A stretch of 6,729 nt of DNA from Candidatus Margulisiibacteriota bacterium (GTDB taxonomy: Bacteria > Margulisbacteria > WOR-1 > JAKLHX01). Below the pieces are notes generated by a model. That model saw only the letters and a list, made by a program, of their open reading frames with translations. It was not told the DNA's origin and did no database searches. Positions 6,175 to 6,729 of the stretch are shown piece by piece. Position numbers and translations under genes: made by a program. The stretch covers positions 1 through 6,729 of the forward strand of contig JAKLHX010000062.1 of assembly GCA_022709925.1 (NCBI GenBank), read 5' to 3'. Each line of letters begins with the position of its first letter. Within the stretch, counting starts at the first letter, position 1.

Positions 6175-6576
6175 ATGTCAAAACGCTCCACTTCAAGGAG
6201 ATTGGCGATGCAGGCGCTTTACCAGATGGATATCTCCGGCATATCCGAGGATAAAGCTCTTGAAAATGTATTCGAAGAGGATGAGTTCAAAAAAGAGACC
6301 CGGGAATATTCTTCGAGGCTTGTCCGCGGAGTCACGGAGAACATTGCGGATATAGATAAAAAAATAAACGAGAAATCTATAGGTTGGCCTGTGAGCAGAA
6401 TGGGCATAGTCGATAAGAGCATCCTTCGTCTGGCGGTCTATGAGATATCTTTTCTGAAAGAAAACCCTTTTGCAGTGGTGATCGATGAGGCAGTAGAGCT
6501 CGCAAAAAAATACAGCAGTGAAGACGCGAAAAAATTCATAAACGGCGTTTTGTCGTCAATGGCAGTTGTTAGTTGA
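6175..6576 (+). CDS. nusB: Transcription antitermination factor NusB
   Basis: NusB joins NusE (S10) on boxA RNA to keep RNA polymerase processive through rRNA operons. The 133-residue all-helical protein is of typical length. It starts with the family signature RRLAMQALYQMD (8-19), which contributes to the basic RNA-binding face, and ends with the signature block WPVSRMGIVDKSILRLAVYE (71-90) and VVIDEAVELAKKYSSEDAKK followed by FINGVL (101-126). The ATG lies 3 bases after the accC stop, with GGGGAG (6162-6167) 7 bases before it inside the end of accC, so the two genes are almost certainly one operon. An accC-nusB linkage is also known from Firmicutes (accB-accC-yqhY-nusB). No hairpin terminator is visible after the stop; a convergent reading frame ends 6 bases away. 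Confidence 0.95.
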   Translation: MSKRSTSRRLAMQALYQMDISGISEDKALENVFEEDEFKKETREYSSRLVRGVTENIADIDKKINEKSIGWPVSRMGIVDKSILRLAVYEISFLKENPFAVVIDEAVELAKKYSSEDAKKFINGVLSSMAVVS

Positions 6577-6582
6577 GGGTTC

Positions 6583-6729
6583 TTAACAAAGTATCCCGTA
6601 GCCTTTGTCCGGTTTTCCTTTTCCGAGATCAGGGTTCACTCCGCCGTTTTTGTTCGGGTCAAGTGCCTTTTCTGTGTTTACTGTTGTGTTCTTCTTTCCG
6701 GTGATACTTATAGCAGATGACAGCCCTTT
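6583..6729 (-). CDS. C-terminal 48 residues of an unidentified protein, cut by window edge
   Basis: The reverse strand is open from the right edge to a TAA at 6585-6583, giving 48 residues. The segment is hydrophilic and rich in Lys, Asn, Gly and Asp, ending DPNKNGGVNPDLGKGKPDKG followed by YGILC. Its codons resemble the neighbouring genes, whereas the opposite strand, also open here, would give an implausible Cys/Phe/Val-rich peptide. The DPNKNGGVN stretch resembles the start of a dockerin or EF-hand Ca2+ loop (DxNxNG), but the usual acidic residue at loop position 12 is Leu, so this is weak. It would converge on nusB with a 6-base gap. The family is not recognised, and the start lies outside the window. 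Confidence 0.5.
   Translation of the reverse strand, partial: KGLSSAISITGKKNTTVNTEKALDPNKNGGVNPDLGKGKPDKGYGILC

Overview
The window carries a bacterial chromosomal segment of housekeeping and metal-transport genes. Five complete or near-complete forward genes can be named with confidence, plus one 5'-truncated gene at the left edge, one small reverse-strand gene, and one probable reverse-strand gene cut by the right edge. Codon choice leans on AGG/AGA for Arg and ATA for Ile, and the protein sequences sit between Firmicutes and deep-branching Gram-negative types. This would fit a candidate-phylum bacterium such as Omnitrophota or Elusimicrobiota, but that is only an impression. No mobile element, CRISPR array, tRNA or rRNA is visible.

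Layout. (1) Positions 3-1860 hold the end of a GHL10/DUF187-type glycoside-hydrolase-like protein whose last 11 bases overlap the start of dprA, the DNA-uptake and recombination mediator. (2) Positions 1872-4506 hold a probable divalent-cation (Mg2+) transport operon. An extended -10 promoter leads to a soluble protein made of two PRC-barrel-like domains, the MgtE N-terminal domain and a CBS pair, without the MgtE membrane domain. It is followed after 22 bases by an 11-helix Nramp-superfamily transporter in which the canonical DPGN metal motif reads DAGG. The pair looks like a transporter and its cytosolic sensor encoded as separate proteins. A strong hairpin closes the operon. (3) Positions 4507-4827 are not empty. 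They contain a complete small reverse-strand transcription unit: consensus sigma70 promoter, leader with a 10-bp inverted repeat, very strong ribosome binding site, 52-codon basic protein and a shared terminator. Its -10 box overlaps a forward extended -10 that probably drives the next operon. (4) Positions 4828-6576 hold accC (biotin carboxylase) and nusB (antitermination factor), 3 bases apart, with no accB next to them. (5) Positions 6583-6729 hold the probable C-terminus of a convergent reverse-strand gene.

The two items most worth a second look are the split MgtE-sensor/Nramp pair and the uncharacterised 52-aa gene with its back-to-back promoter.
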